In this document: positions 43,024 to 55,487 of the stretch, one piece after another | Layout of the letters: each line of letters starts with the position of its first letter | Position numbering within the stretch: position 1 is the stretch's first letter | Assembly: GCA_012064385.1 (NCBI GenBank) | Contig: QRDG01002503.1 | Span: 62,001-126,000 of the forward strand | Reading direction: 5' to 3' | DNA length: 64,000 nt | From: Puccinellia tenuiflora | Taxonomy: Eukaryota > Streptophyta > Magnoliopsida > Poales > Poaceae | Program-made: the position numbers and the translations under genes | The notes under the pieces: model-generated | The model's input: only the letters and a program-made list of their open reading frames with translations | Databases searched by the model: none | Told to the model about the DNA's origin: nothing

Positions 43024-44766
43024 CAAGGAAAAAATAGTGTGCTATAAAAAATAGTGCGACCCTTCTCCAGAAGCTACAAAAGATATAGCTTGATATAGCG
43101 AAGTTACGTATAAAAATAGCGTGATGAAAAACTAGCAAGAAATAACCCAAATATTAAGGATTTCAGCACTAAAATGTTTTCTAGAAGCAATACATGCATA
43201 ACCAGGTAACCATATTCAAATGTCAAGGCCAAATCTGTGACAGAATTACAAATATGAGGCTTAAGTCCATGAACAACAAAGTAATAAACTCGAAACGACA
43301 AATTGGTTTAAACTTTTAATCAGAACCATTGGCATCATCTTCAGATTCACTAGAAGAAACACCAAATTTGCCATCATCATCATCATCACCTAAAATAGGA
43401 AGCATCCTCTTCCTAGGATGAGAAACTCTATGTCCTTGTGATGTTGCTTCAGGTTCATCATCTTCAATTGGCACAACTGGAACAGGCACAACACCTGTGA
43501 TCCACTCATTTTCTTCATCTTCTACAACATCTGCATATGTGGTGTCCTCAAGTGGGTCCTTGTTTCTCATTTCTCTCTTTTCGGCGAGTTTGGAGTTGAA
43601 CTTGATAAACACAAGGTCTCTAAGTTTGTTACTTAGTAGCCTATTGCGTCTCTTTGTGTGAATCTATAGGTGAGGTGTTGAAAATTATGAGTACAAGAAT
43701 TAAACATGCATATAGTGTTTAAAATTTAAACCTACAGTCCTACACAAGGCAAGAAACACACATGAGTCAAGAAACATGCATACACTGCCTAGAACAAATT
43801 ATAGGAAATAAATACCAGTGTTCTTTTCAAGATATGCATATTTTTGGACTGCTGCATGTTGGTCATAATTTACAAATTTCCAACACACGCATACTCATTT
43901 GGACTGCTGATCATAATTTGTAAGAAATATGCATACACAAATTTAGCCGTTGATCATAATTTGCAAGAAACAGCAAGTTTACCTGCTGAAAAACACTAAA
44001 ATTCCTCTCGCAAGGCGAGGAGCTGCATGTCAAACTCAAGATTCGCATCGCCAATACCCTGAGATTTGGCGCACTTGTCCCATGAATGGACCACCATTTA
44101 GCTTCATTGCAAAGAAAGAAAACAAGAGTTAACTCGGTTAAGAAACCATTTGACAATTGAGAAGTGAGAACACTAAAAAGAAAATATTCACCTGGACTTT
44201 TGTTTCTCCGCTGCCTTTTAGCGCTCTCTTTTCCAAATGTTCCCTCTTCATTCTGATATTGCTCAATTTCATTCAAGATTTTGTCTTGTGTGACACTATC
44301 TAAAACCATCTTTTCCATGCAACTGACAAGCCCAGCTTGGAACTGACCATCTAACTCAATTGCTAGCTTGTTTTGATAATAGTAGTATGGATTTAGGAAG
44401 TATCCATCCCTATGTAGTGGCCTCTTCAACTTGCTATCCCATTTTTTATCCACAATGTCCAACACTTCTTGAAAAGAAGTTTCCTCATGTTCAAACTTGG
44501 CTGTGATTTCTTGCTTTGCATAAAAATGCGCCATAGATAAATCCCATAGCTGGTACATCGCTGTCCATTCTCCTTAGCAAAATAGCCAATGGCTCAAAGA
44601 ACTTGACAGCAACATCTACTCCTTTCCAAAAGTTTTCAGACTGCACTGTTTTATTGGCTGCACTTCCTTTCACCTTTTTTAAATAGCCCAGGTCATCCAT
44701 CTGATCAGATCTAAATAGCTTTTGGATTTGCTTCTTGTTGTCCAACATTCTCTTCAAGTTCAGGTA

Positions 44767-47258
44767 TGAAAGTGCATGGTTGCTCCCATGCATGGTTTTG
44801 GTAATTAATGACAATCTCTATGGACTAATGTTTGCATTGAGCTATATTCATAGGTGTGTCCATTTGAGTTGCTTGATATCCATTTGTTGGAGTCAAAGCT
44901 AAGGGAAGAAAAGTTTGTGTTGATCAAGTCTTTGTGCGGGTTGATCAAGGCCAAGTGAAGTTATGCCGAAGAGTGTGTCCATTTGAGTTGCTTGATATCC
45001 ATTTGTTGGAGTCAAAGCTAAGGGAAGAAAAGTTTGTGTTGATCAAGGCTTTGTGCGGGTTGATCAAGGCCAAGTGAAGTTATGCCGAAGAGTGCGTCTC
45101 CCATCTTGGTGTATGGGGGAGCGTCATGTGAATCTTCACCGAAGCGCAATCGAGGAAGGTGGTGCATCTTGAGGAGATGAAGATCGTCTTCATCGACCTC
45201 AAGTGGATTAATGCGCAAGGCAAAGGTATGATCTTGATAGGGTTTCTATTTTACCGGTCTCATGTTGTTTAGTGAGAGACCGGATTATAGGATAGATAAC
45301 CGTACTATCAAGAGGGGCTCTCGACCGAGTATCGTGATCGTATCGTCATAGAGAGCACAAACCTTTGCATCCATGCAATCATCTTTATTGATTCTTATTT
45401 GTCTCTTATCGTGGTGTGGTCTTGGTGCTTGTCGTGCTTGTCATGACAAAGCTAAGTTCACCGAAAACGATTTTCATATGCATCTTCTATTGCGGTTTCG
45501 GTATTGGAGATTTTACCGGTTCATCCGTGCGGAAGATTTATCTCTTCCATTTCTTTGCAAAATATCCTTTGCTTGTTTGCCTTTTTCAAAGGTAGCATTT
45601 GTCGTCCTCTTTCCAACAAAATTGGTTTTATTTCATTCGGACTTCATTTGCAAAAGATTCGGCTTTTTCGGTTTGCGAAAAGAAGCTTTTACCTTTCCCC
45701 ATTTGCTTTTATAATATCATGATGGACAATGATGTTTCTCTGCATGATCTTGTAGAGCTTTTCGTTGCGAGTCCAACGAGCCCAAGATCATAGAAAACGG
45801 AGTCTTGATGAAAAACTTGTTGGTTTTTGGTTTTGGAGGTTTATCGGTTCGCCTTTTATAGAGAGGTTTTACCTTTCTCCATTTGTTTTTATCCTCCCTT
45901 GTTGGACTATGATGTTTCTCTGTATATTCTTGTAGAGCTCGTTGCTACGATTCTAACGAGCCCAAGATCATCGAAAACGGAGTCCGGATGCAAAAGATAT
46001 GCCCGTTTTCGTTTTGCTCTTTGTGCAGTTTTTCACTGGGCCGGAAGTTCCGGTCCTTAGGCCGGAATTTCCGGCCCCCCGGAAATATCCGGCCAATTCC
46101 GGCCCAAATATCCGGACCATGTCCAGAGAGTTCCCAGGGCGTCCGGGTCGCTCCGGGGGGTCCGGAAATTCCGGGGTAAGTGCCGGAAATTCCGGCCCGC
46201 GCAGGAAAAACTGCCCCCAACGGTTGGATTTGGTGGGGACCTATTTAAGGGGTCTTCTTCCCCAATGGTTCCCAAGTTTTGGAGCTTCTCTCACTCCTCC
46301 ATTGTTGACCTCCAAAGCTTTGATTACTCTCAATCCCTCCAATGATTCTTGCCCAAATTTAGGGATTCAAGAGAGGAGATCTAGATCTACATCTCCACCA
46401 ATCAAAATCTCCTCTAAGTGAGGGGAACTAGTGGATCTAGATTTTGGGGTTGCTTTGTGTTCATCCCCTTTGTTCTTCCTCTTTTATTCCCCCCAAAGCA
46501 TTTGTTGCTTGGTTGGAATTTGAGAGTGAAGGACTTGACCACTTTGTGTGTTCTTGCCTCTTGCATTTGTTGCATCGGGTTGCTCTCCCTACGGTGATAC
46601 GTGAAGATCGACGTTGAGAAGCTTGTTACTCTTGGGTGCATTGTGTTCCCAAGAGCTTTGTGCCTCTTGGGTGCATTGTGTACCCTAGACGGTGTGGAGG
46701 TGCCGCGAAGTCTTCGAGTTGTGAAGCTTCGACACGAATTTGGGAGCCCCCAATTGAGTTGTGGGTGTGTGCCCCAAGAGAAGTTGTAAAGGGCTCCGGA
46801 ATCCGCCTCGAAGGATTCCGATAGTGGAAGGTGAACCAATCCCTTGGGTGAGGTTCATCGGAGAATAGGGTGAGGCCTTTGTGGCATCTTGAGTAGGCCT
46901 CTTGTGGCGAGCTCACACCCCTCCAACGAGACGTACTCCCTTAACAAGGAGGAACTCGGGAATACATCCTCGTCTCTGCGTGCCTCGGTTATTTCTATAC
47001 CCGAGCTTTTACTTATGCAATTTACATTGTGATAGCCTTCGTGCTTGAAGTTATTTATCTTGCTATCACCTTGTTGCTTGCCTTGCTTAGCATAAGTTGT
47101 TGGTGCACATAGGTAAACCTAGTAATTTAGGTTGTTGGCTTGTTAATTTAAACACATAGTTTTATTCCGCAATTATCAAGCCCTTAAATAGAAAAAGTGT
47201 TAATCGCCTATTCACCCCCCCCCTCTAGGCGACATCCGAGACATCGTTTGTTCTTTCA
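44767..47258 (+). repeat. 5' LTR of the gag-only Copia
   Basis: 2492 bp, nearly identical to 52990-55482. It contains a 119-bp tandem duplication (44854-44972, 44973-45091) and a cluster of CCGGAA/TTCCGG palindromes (46033-46198). TATTTAAGG near 46241 is a candidate TATA region. Small ORFs inside are not supported as genes. Confidence 0.95.
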
Positions 47259-47260
47259 AT

Positions 47261-47272
47261 TGGTATCAGAGC
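47261..47272 (+). other. Primer-binding site of the gag-only Copia
   Basis: TGGTATCAGAGC is complementary to the 3' end of initiator tRNA-Met, the usual Copia primer. It lies 2 bp after the LTR end. Confidence 0.92.
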
Positions 47273-47312
47273 CTCGTCTCTCTTGTTTGGCTTTACCGCC
47301 TAGAGAGTAAAG

Positions 47313-49607
47313 ATGTCGTCTAGGGATTTAGTGCACAATTCCTTGTTTAGATTTAATGGCACAAATTTTAATGTTTGGAAAACTCATATGCTTAATCACT
47401 TACGGGTCTTGGACCCCAATATAGAGCGTATCTTAGATATAGGTTTTTCTCCTCCAAAGGATTACGAAAGTATGACTTTAGAGGATGAGAAAAACTTATA
47501 TCTAGATGCTCTAGCATCTAATGAGTTTTGCAAATTTGTGAGTGTTGTAGTTTTTGAGTCAATCATGCCTCTCCGGGACACTCATGAATTGTGGACTAAG
47601 CTTCAAGACAAATACGGCAAGTCCAACTCTATTGAGGATGATTGCTCTCCCTCCACCTCCGGCCGTGACGAGTTCTCGTCTTCGTCTACTTCACCAAAAT
47701 GTGGTAAGCCACAAACCAATGTGATGGTGAGTAGTGATAGGTTTTGCAACCTTGATAGTGAGCTCATTATTGATGATCATTTATCTCTATCTTGTTGCAA
47801 TGATTCATCTTTGGACCTAAACACACATAGCACTATAAATGATTTACATGCTAGTGTTGATAGTCCTTGCATATCATCAAAAATTTGCTTGGATAAATCT
47901 CTTTATGATATGCTTGCCTTATCTTGTTGCCATGATAAAAATGATTGTGTTCCCTCTAACTCTTGCATGAATAATAATGTAGAGGAAAACCAATTTGCTA
48001 TGCAACAAGATGTGAACTTGAGTAGTTCAAAAATTAATTATTCTTCTTCATCCATCACTCATTGCCTTATGGCTAAATCTTCTTCTAGCAATGATAATAA
48101 TAATGATGATAATGATGATGATAATGATGATGATAATAATGATGAAGAAGATGATATGGAAAAGATTAATGCTATGATTCAAAATAAAGGTCTAATGATT
48201 CTTAAAGCCCTTCCTAGCAATAAAAGTGCCCAAGCTAACCTCTTTGAAATCATGAGCACCCTAATTGAGCGTGGGGAAACCATTGAGGCTTTGGAAGCAA
48301 GCCTTGAAGAAAAAGGTAAGATTGAAAGAGATGATGCTATGGAGAAAGCATCGTTAGAAGATGCTCTTGTGGAAGAGCAAGAGACTCGTGCTTCTCTAGA
48401 GGAGAAACTAGAATCTATCGAGGAGTCTCATAATGATATAATTGCTAAAATCATTAAAGAACGTGACCATGCTCATGCTAAATATAAAGTCACGAAAAAT
48501 GAAAATGCTAGATTAAATGATGAGCTTGCCAAGTTATCTTCTTCTATTCCTAAAGTTAATGATGCTTGTGCTACTAACTCCACTTCTTGTGAAGCATCCA
48601 CTTTGAAGGAGAATGTTGAGCTAAGGACTCAACTTGAGTTGCTAACTAGCAAGTATAGGGAGTTGGAAGAAAATCATAAAAAGCTATCTAGCTCTAATGA
48701 TAATCTTCTAGCATCCTATGCTTGTCTCAAGTTGGCTCATGAGGCCGTCGCTACAAAGGTAACATCTTGTGAGCCTCATGTGGATAATAGCACAACCATA
48801 ACTAAAAATGCTAAAATGCCATGTGCTAGTCCTAATAGTTCATCCACTAAAAATATTGGTACATCATGTGATGAATTACTTGCTTTGCCTTGTTGTTCTA
48901 ACAATGAAGCTTCTACTTCCTCTAGTGTTTTTGTTGCCACTAACCATGTAGAGGAAATAAAAGACCTCAAGGCCCAAGTCGCTTCTTTGAAGAAGGGCTT
49001 GGAAAAGCGTCATGGGGAGAAGAGTGCACTTGACAACATGTTGAGTGTGCAACAATCCCCAAATGACAAGAGTGGACTTGGATTCAACTCCAACAACAAG
49101 AACAAGTCCAAGGTTGACAACAAGAAGAAGGGCCAAGTTCAAGTCAAGAATCCGGCCAAGATCACTTGCTTCAAGTGCAAGGTTGAAGGGCACCATGTTC
49201 GTGATTGCCCAATGAAGAAGAAGAAGCCTCTTAGTGAGAAGCAACTAGGGAAGCGGCCTCTCGTTCAATCTCGTGCTCAACCACGAGTTGAACAAAGGCC
49301 ACCTCCCAAGAAGACTCAAGTTATTGCTCCTCAAGTTGAGGAGCCTATTAAGAAGAAGAAGAGTCGGTGTTGCTACCTTTGCCGTGGCAAAGGTCATTTT
49401 GCTTCTTCTTGCACTAACGGTACCTCATCCTCTCCTATCATAGTTGATGATGTATATTCTCTTAGGAAGGATAGAGTTGGCAATGTGTTTGCCAACTATG
49501 TGGGAGCTCAAAGTGGTGTCAAGAAACGCACCATTTGGGTTCCCAAACCTATTGTCACTAACCTCTTAGGACCCAACTTGGTTGGGGACCAACAAGCTCA
49601 AACTTGA
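47313..49607 (+). CDS. Copia gag polyprotein with two zinc knuckles
   Basis: 764 residues, one intact frame, ATG at 47313, 40 bp after the primer site. It forms the virus-like particle and binds the element RNA. The N-terminus has FNGTNFNVWKTHMLNHL and LWTKLQDKYGKS, as in the Copia gag core (UBN2/DUF4219 type). An Asn/Asp-rich run (about residues 258-285, from a GAT/AAT microsatellite at 48091-48150) precedes a coiled coil (about 320-400). Two CCHC knuckles lie at CFKCKVEGHHVRDC (about 618-631) and CYLCRGKGHFASSC (about 687-700), within a basic region. Unlike a full Copia, the frame ends at TGA 49605-49607 with no protease after it. Intactness fits a recent insertion still able to supply gag. 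Confidence 0.93.
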   Translation: MSSRDLVHNSLFRFNGTNFNVWKTHMLNHLRVLDPNIERILDIGFSPPKDYESMTLEDEKNLYLDALASNEFCKFVSVVVFESIMPLRDTHELWTKLQDKYGKSNSIEDDCSPSTSGRDEFSSSSTSPKCGKPQTNVMVSSDRFCNLDSELIIDDHLSLSCCNDSSLDLNTHSTINDLHASVDSPCISSKICLDKSLYDMLALSCCHDKNDCVPSNSCMNNNVEENQFAMQQDVNLSSSKINYSSSSITHCLMAKSSSSNDNNNDDNDDDNDDDNNDEEDDMEKINAMIQNKGLMILKALPSNKSAQANLFEIMSTLIERGETIEALEASLEEKGKIERDDAMEKASLEDALVEEQETRASLEEKLESIEESHNDIIAKIIKERDHAHAKYKVTKNENARLNDELAKLSSSIPKVNDACATNSTSCEASTLKENVELRTQLELLTSKYRELEENHKKLSSSNDNLLASYACLKLAHEAVATKVTSCEPHVDNSTTITKNAKMPCASPNSSSTKNIGTSCDELLALPCCSNNEASTSSSVFVATNHVEEIKDLKAQVASLKKGLEKRHGEKSALDNMLSVQQSPNDKSGLGFNSNNKNKSKVDNKKKGQVQVKNPAKITCFKCKVEGHHVRDCPMKKKKPLSEKQLGKRPLVQSRAQPRVEQRPPPKKTQVIAPQVEEPIKKKKSRCCYLCRGKGHFASSCTNGTSSSPIIVDDVYSLRKDRVGNVFANYVGAQSGVKKRTIWVPKPIVTNLLGPNLVGDQQAQT

Positions 49608-52600
49608 TCAATAGGTGTTTGAGGAGGACATTGGTGACTTGGCTTTCATTTGAAGAATTGAGGGATCTTCATGGTTTTATTTCTCAAGCCAAGTCAATTG
49701 GATTATCACATGTCTATCGCATATCCAATGCTTCCTCCTTGCGGTAACTTGTATTTAATTCATATACATTGAAAGTTGCTTGCTCCCTTGCATGTGTTAG
49801 TTTTGTTCCTAGCATGTGTTTGTATATGATATGCTCCTTTCCTACTTGTCTTGTTATTCAAGGTTGTGTATGATAGTTGTGTATCATGTATGTGTAATTT
49901 GTGTGTTGAGCTTTATTGGATCTTGTGTTGATTTCAATTGGCTCTTAGAGATATTAATGGACTATCCCATTTTGGGGGAGTGATGTGCTTTGTGCACCTC
50001 ACAAACCTAAAAATGTGTGTACATGAAGCACACCACCTAGTATTGATATTTCAATATTATCTAGCTACTATGTGGTATGTCATATTCATGAGAAATTCAA
50101 ATTCTACAATGTCCATTAATTTCTCTAGTTGGTTTTATTTGCCTCTTGTTTGAAAATAAAATGAATTATCACATTATGGGGGAGTAATAAGCTATGTGCA
50201 TATTACAATCCCACAAAATGTGAACATTTGAGGTTTGCCACTTAGATTTGATATTATAAATTATCTTTCCTATGTGGCATGTTTGCTCGAACAAGTCCAA
50301 TTTCCTTTTGGTTATCCTTTGGCTCTTGTTTGGGTGTGTTTGCTTGGTGTGGTTTTTCTCTAATATGCATTCCTATATATTTTTGGAGAAACCATTTGTT
50401 TCATCTTATTTTAACCATGGCCTTGCCGGTTGGTTTGAATAGTTGAAACTACCAACAAACCTTTTTCAAAATTTGGCGTCTTGAATTCTTATCTTTTGCC
50501 ATATGCTTATTTGTTGTGAAGTTGGTCTTGATCATCATTCCTTTATACCACCGAGAAATTTCTCCATATACTCCTTGTTCATGACAAGTGATTCTAGTAA
50601 TTGTGGTGGATTTTGTAGATCATCTTCATTTTGGCACTTGCTTTTAAATTGCTCTATTTATTGCCCTATTTGCCTCTTGCAAGGATCCTTTTTTTTCAAT
50701 CGGTAGTGTTTAGTGTTATAGATAAAATATGGAGAGTAATGATCCCTTGTGTGTGCATTTTGTATTCAAATGCAAATATCTAAGATAATGCATTAATCTT
50801 GGGGGAGCATTTCTTTTTATTTAGAACACTATTCTATCTATCAATATTTGATCCTTTCAATTGGCATTTGATTCTTTATCTTGTGTTTTGGTACCTTCAA
50901 TTGGTATTAATTGGAATTTAATATCTCCTCCATAGATATTTGTTCCAATTGATATTTATTGTGGGGGTCTTGATACCTTTTTGCCTTATTTTACTTTACT
51001 TGATTTTGGTCAAGTATCACCCTCTTCTTGGTATCTTTTCTCCTAGTTGGTATTTTTGTTTTTTTAATTGGTATCTTATTTTCAATTGGTGTCTTATCGA
51101 TCATTTGTTGTGTTGATTTGATTCCTTTTGATATCACACTTCATGTGTTGATGTGTTTTGGAATCAATCATATGTTGGTTTGATTTTTCCTCAATCATGT
51201 GTTGATTTGGAGTTTGATATAATTTGGACAACCTTTAGTGTCACACTCTTGTGTGCTCTCTTCTTGGTTTACTTGGTGTTTTTGTCCAAATTGTATCTCT
51301 TTTGGTTCTAGAAAGCCTTTGCATGCTCGGTTACTAATTTATATTATTTTAGCATGCTTATCTTTCTTGATCCAATATATAGGGGATACTCCACCGAATC
51401 CTAAATCGGCTAAGATGTGCATGAAATTCAATTTCATATCTATATGCACATATTTATGTGGAGTGTTTCCTATATATTGTAGTTGATCTAACTACTATGG
51501 AACCCAATGAGTTTGGGAACCATTTTGTATTCTAATTTTGTTTTAGGTACAATGGAGATGCATTGGATGCTTGCCTCATTCATAAGGAAGGTGTTCTCAC
51601 TGTGTGATTGTCGGAGTCAAGCTTTGATGTCAAACCAACTCTCATCATCTTCATCACCAATGTCATCTCGGTAACAAGTATCTATCCCATGCATAATTTT
51701 CTAGTATCCAACCTTGTGTAGGTTCCCTCTTGGCATGAAATCCTTTATGTGCAATTGTTGTGGTTTTGGCTTATCTTCTTCACTTAATATATCTTTGTGA
51801 TATGTGTGATGAATTTGCAAAAACCTTTTTCTTCAATTGATATTATTTCCTTGTGATACTTGTTGCCTAATTCAAAGCATCTTCACTATCTCTTGTTCCC
51901 TTAGTGATATGTGTGATGCATTTGATATATTTGAAGTACATTTATATACAATGAGATAAATTTGAGCTATGTGCTATGCTTCCAAGCAACAATCTCGTTT
52001 GTATATTTATGACTTCCTTTTGGATACCTTGTTCTCTTTTCCCGAACCATTTCGTATGTATATGTTTCTTTGCGGATGTATATCTTCATGGTTTGTCTAA
52101 TTAGAAACCTATACATATGAGAGAGGTCACCTTTTAGTTGGTATCCTATTTCTTTTTGAGCCACCTTGTGTTTCTATAATCTTGGTGCTCAAATTTGTCT
52201 CATGAGTGCTTTTCTTATTGTTTATTGGTATCTTTACACACTCATGTATTTCTTCAAGATCTTTGACCTCATGCCTACCATGGTGAGCATGTTGATTTTA
52301 ATTTGACTAAATGCTCTCACTAGCTTTTGGCATTTTCAATTGGTTTTAGTTTCCAATTGGTATCCCTAAGCTTGTGAAAATATTTCTTTAAAAGTTCGTC
52401 TTTTTATCTCGGTTGGGCCTATCTTATGATGAATTTTTGAAAATTGGTATCTCCTTATGGCTCAACCACATCTTTGGTGCAAGTGCTATGATTTGCTTTT
52501 GCATTATGCACTCTTGCACTTGTTGCGTGTTCTAGATAATTTTGGGGAGCGAGGATGCCATTTTTGTGCACTCCTCAATTGTGCATGAAAATTGGGGAGC

Positions 52601-52976
52601 TTCTCCGTTTTATTTAGAACTCTCGCTTTGGATCCTTTTGATTGCTTTTCTCCTTTGTGGAGATGTTTAAAATGATTTCATCTTTTTGCAATCTTTTGAT
52701 ACTCAATATAGTTTGATTTCCTCTAATTTATTCGTTAAAAGGGATTGCCATCACCTTTATGGAGGAACTCACATTATATTGGCTCTCTAAATTTTTCTTC
52801 CCATTTCGGCAATCGATGCCAATGGGGGAGAAGTTTAGAGGGTTTAAGGGAATTTGGGTTTTATGCTTTTTGTTGCATTTGCCCTTAATGCGCTTTGCAT
52901 CCTTGCTTGTTTGTCTTGCAAAGATGCTTTATTCATTATATAAACCATCTTAAAAAGGGATTGTCATCAATTACCA
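49608..52976 (+). other. Long non-coding region of the gag-only Copia
   Basis: About 3.4 kb, T-rich, only short ORFs. It holds repeated GGGGGAG tracts (49974, 50178, 50801, 52824) and many scattered words of the form TTCAATTGGTATC (50855, 50896, 51064, 51080, 52220, 52338, 52355, 52440), similar to the sequence around the primer site. No pol motif was seen on either strand. Confidence 0.85.
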
Positions 52977-52989
52977 AAATGGGGGAGAT
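52976..52989 (+). other. Polypurine tract of the gag-only Copia
   Basis: AAATGGGGGAGAT directly before TGAAAG of the 3' LTR, the expected plus-strand primer. Confidence 0.85.
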
Positions 52990-55482
52990 TGAAAGTGCAT
53001 GGTTGCTCCCATGCATGGTTTTGGTAATTAATGACAATCTCTATGGACTAATGTTTGCATTGAGCTATATTCATAGGTGTGTCCATTTGAGTTGCTTGAT
53101 ATCCATTTGTTGGAGTCAAAGCTAAGGGAAGAAAAGTTTGTGTTGATCAAGTCTTTGTGCGGGTTGATCAAGGCCAAGTGAAGTTATGCCGAAGAGTGTG
53201 TCCATTTGAGTTGCTTGATATCCATTTGTTGGAGTCAAAGCTAAGGGAAGAAAAGTTTGTGTTGATCAAGGCTTTGTGCGGGTTGATCAAGGCCAAGTGA
53301 AGTTATGCCGAAGAGTGCGTCTCCCATCTTGGTGTATGGGGGAGCGTCATGTGAATCTTCACCGAAGCGCAATCGAGGAAGGTGGTGCATCTTGAGGAGA
53401 TGAAGATCGTCTTCATCGACCTCAAGTGGATTAATGCGCAAGGCAAAGGTATGATCTTGATAGGGTTTCTATTTTACCGGTCTCATGTTGTTTAGTGAGA
53501 GACCGGATTATAGGATAGATAACCGTACTATCAAGAGGGGCTCTCGACCGAGTATCGTGATCGTATCGTCATAGAGAGCACAAACCTTTGCATCCATGCA
53601 ATCATCTTTATTGATTCTTATTTGTCTCTTATCGTGGTGTGGTCTTGGTGCTTGTCGTGCTTGTCATGACAAAGCTAAGTTCACCGAAAACGATTTTCAT
53701 ATGCATCTTCTATTGCGGTTTCGGTATTGGAGATTTTACCGGTTCATCCGTGCGGAAGATTTATCTCTTCCATTTCTTTGCAAAATATCCTTTGCTTGTT
53801 TGCCTTTTTCAAAGGTAGCATTTGTCGTCCTCTTTCCAACAAAATTGGTTTTATTTCATTCGGACTTCATTTGCAAAAGATTCGGCTTTTTCGGTTTGCG
53901 AAAAGAAGCTTTTACCTTTCCCCATTTGCTTTTATAATATCATGATGGACAATGATGTTTCTCTGCATGATCTTGTAGAGCTTTTCGTTGCGAGTCCAAC
54001 GAGCCCAAGATCATAGAAAACGGAGTCTTGATGAAAAACTTGTTGGTTTTTGGTTTTGGAGGTTTATCGGTTCGCCTTTTATAGAGAGGTTTTACCTTTC
54101 TCCATTTGTTTTTATCCTCCCTTGTTGGACTATGATGTTTCTCTGTATATTCTTGTAGAGCTTGTTGCTACGATTCTAACGAGCCCAAGATCATCGAAAA
54201 CGGAGTCCGGATGCAAAAGATATGCCCGTTTTCGTTTTGCTCTTTGTGCAGTTTTTCACTGGGCCGGAAGTTCCGGTCCTTAGGCCGGAATTTCCGGCCC
54301 CCCGGAAATATCCGGCCCAAATTTCCGGCCCAAATATCCGGACCATGTCCAGAGAGTTCCCAGGGCGTCCGGGTCGCTCCGGGGGGTCCGGAAATTCCGG
54401 GGTAAGTGCCGGAAATTCCGGCCCGCGCAGGAAAAACTGCCCCCAACGGTTGGATTTGGTGGGGACCTATTTAAGGGGTCTTCTTCCCCAATGGTTCCCA
54501 AGTTTTGGAGCTTCTCTCACTCCTCCATTGTTGACCTCCAAAGCTTTGATTACTCTCAATCCCTCCAATGATTCTTGCCCAAATTTAGGGATTCAAGAGA
54601 GGAGATCTAGATCTACATCTCCACCAATCAAAATCTCCTCTAAGTGAGGGGAACTAGTGGATCTAGATTTTGGGGTTGCTTTGTGTTCATCCCCTTTGTT
54701 CTTCCTCTTTTATTCCCCCCAAAGCATTTGTTGCTTGGTTGGAATTTGAGAGTGAAGTACTTGACCACTTTGTGTGTTCTTGCCTCTTGCATTTGTTGCA
54801 TCGGGTTGCTCTCCCTACGGTGATACGTGAAGATCGACGTTGAGAAGCTTGTTACTCGTGGGTGCATTGTGTTCCCAAGAGCTTTGTGCCTCTTGGGTGC
54901 ATTGTGTACCCTAGACGGTGTGGAGGTGCCGCGAAGTCTTCGAGTTGTGAAGCTTCAACACGAATTTGGGAGCCCCCAATTGAGTTGTGGGTGTGTGCCC
55001 CAAGAGAAGTTGTAAAGGGCTCCGGAATCCGCCTCGAAGGATTCCGATAGTGGAAGGTGAACCAATCCCTTGGGTGAGGTTCATCGGAGAATAGGGTGAG
55101 GCCTTTGTGGCATCTTGAGTAGGCCTCTTGTGGCGAGCTCACACCCCTCCAACGAGACGTACTCCCTTAACAAGGAGGAACTCGGGAATACATCCTCGTC
55201 TCTGCGTGCCTCGGTTATTTCTATACCCGAGCTTTTACTTATGCAATTTACATTGTGATAGCCTTCGTGCTTGAAGTTATTTATCTTGCTTTCACCTTGT
55301 TGCTTGCCTTGCTTAGCATAAGTTGTTGGTGCACATAGGTAAACCTAGTAATTTAGGTTGTTGGCTTGTTAATTTAAACACATAGTTTTATTCCGCAATT
55401 ATCAAGCCCTTAAATAGAAAAAGTGTTAATCGCCTATTCACCCCCCCTCTAGGCGACATCCGAGACATTGTTTGTTCTTTCA
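52990..55482 (+). repeat. 3' LTR of the gag-only Copia
   Basis: 2493 bp. By eye it differs from the 5' LTR by about six substitutions and two small indels, all in the right half. Confidence 0.95.
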
Positions 55483-55487
55483 AGGTA
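55483..55487. repeat. Target duplication AGGTA, right copy (gag-only Copia)
   Basis: Matches 44762-44766 and lies within the hAT transposase codons. Confidence 0.93.

Larger units (their letters stand above)
44767..55482 (+). mobile_element. Gag-only Copia LTR retrotransposon, very young
   Basis: 10716 bp. Two LTRs start TGAAAGTGCATGG and end TTCTTTCA, with the 5-bp duplication AGGTA at 44762-44766 and 55483-55487. The primer site TGGTATCAGAGC follows the 5' LTR, and a GGGGGAG tract precedes the 3' LTR. The inner 5.7 kb encodes gag (47313-49607) and nothing of protease, integrase, RT or RNase H. The long 3' leader with several purine tracts resembles Maximus/SIRE-type Copia elements (from memory). 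Movement must have used pol from a related element. Confidence 0.93.

Noticed and set aside
43370..43395. ATC/CAT microsatellite as a separate repeat
   Set aside because: It encodes the Asp run at the C-terminus of the hAT transposase and needs no separate explanation.
44491..44814. Minus-strand ORF beginning inside the Copia LTR
   Set aside because: Chimaera of LTR sequence (first 16 codons) and hAT transposase; its ATG is an accident of the insertion.
45373..45714. Small ORFs repeated in both Copia LTRs (113, 72, 77 and 141 codons)
   Set aside because: They are duplicated only because the LTRs are; no start context, domain or conservation evidence.
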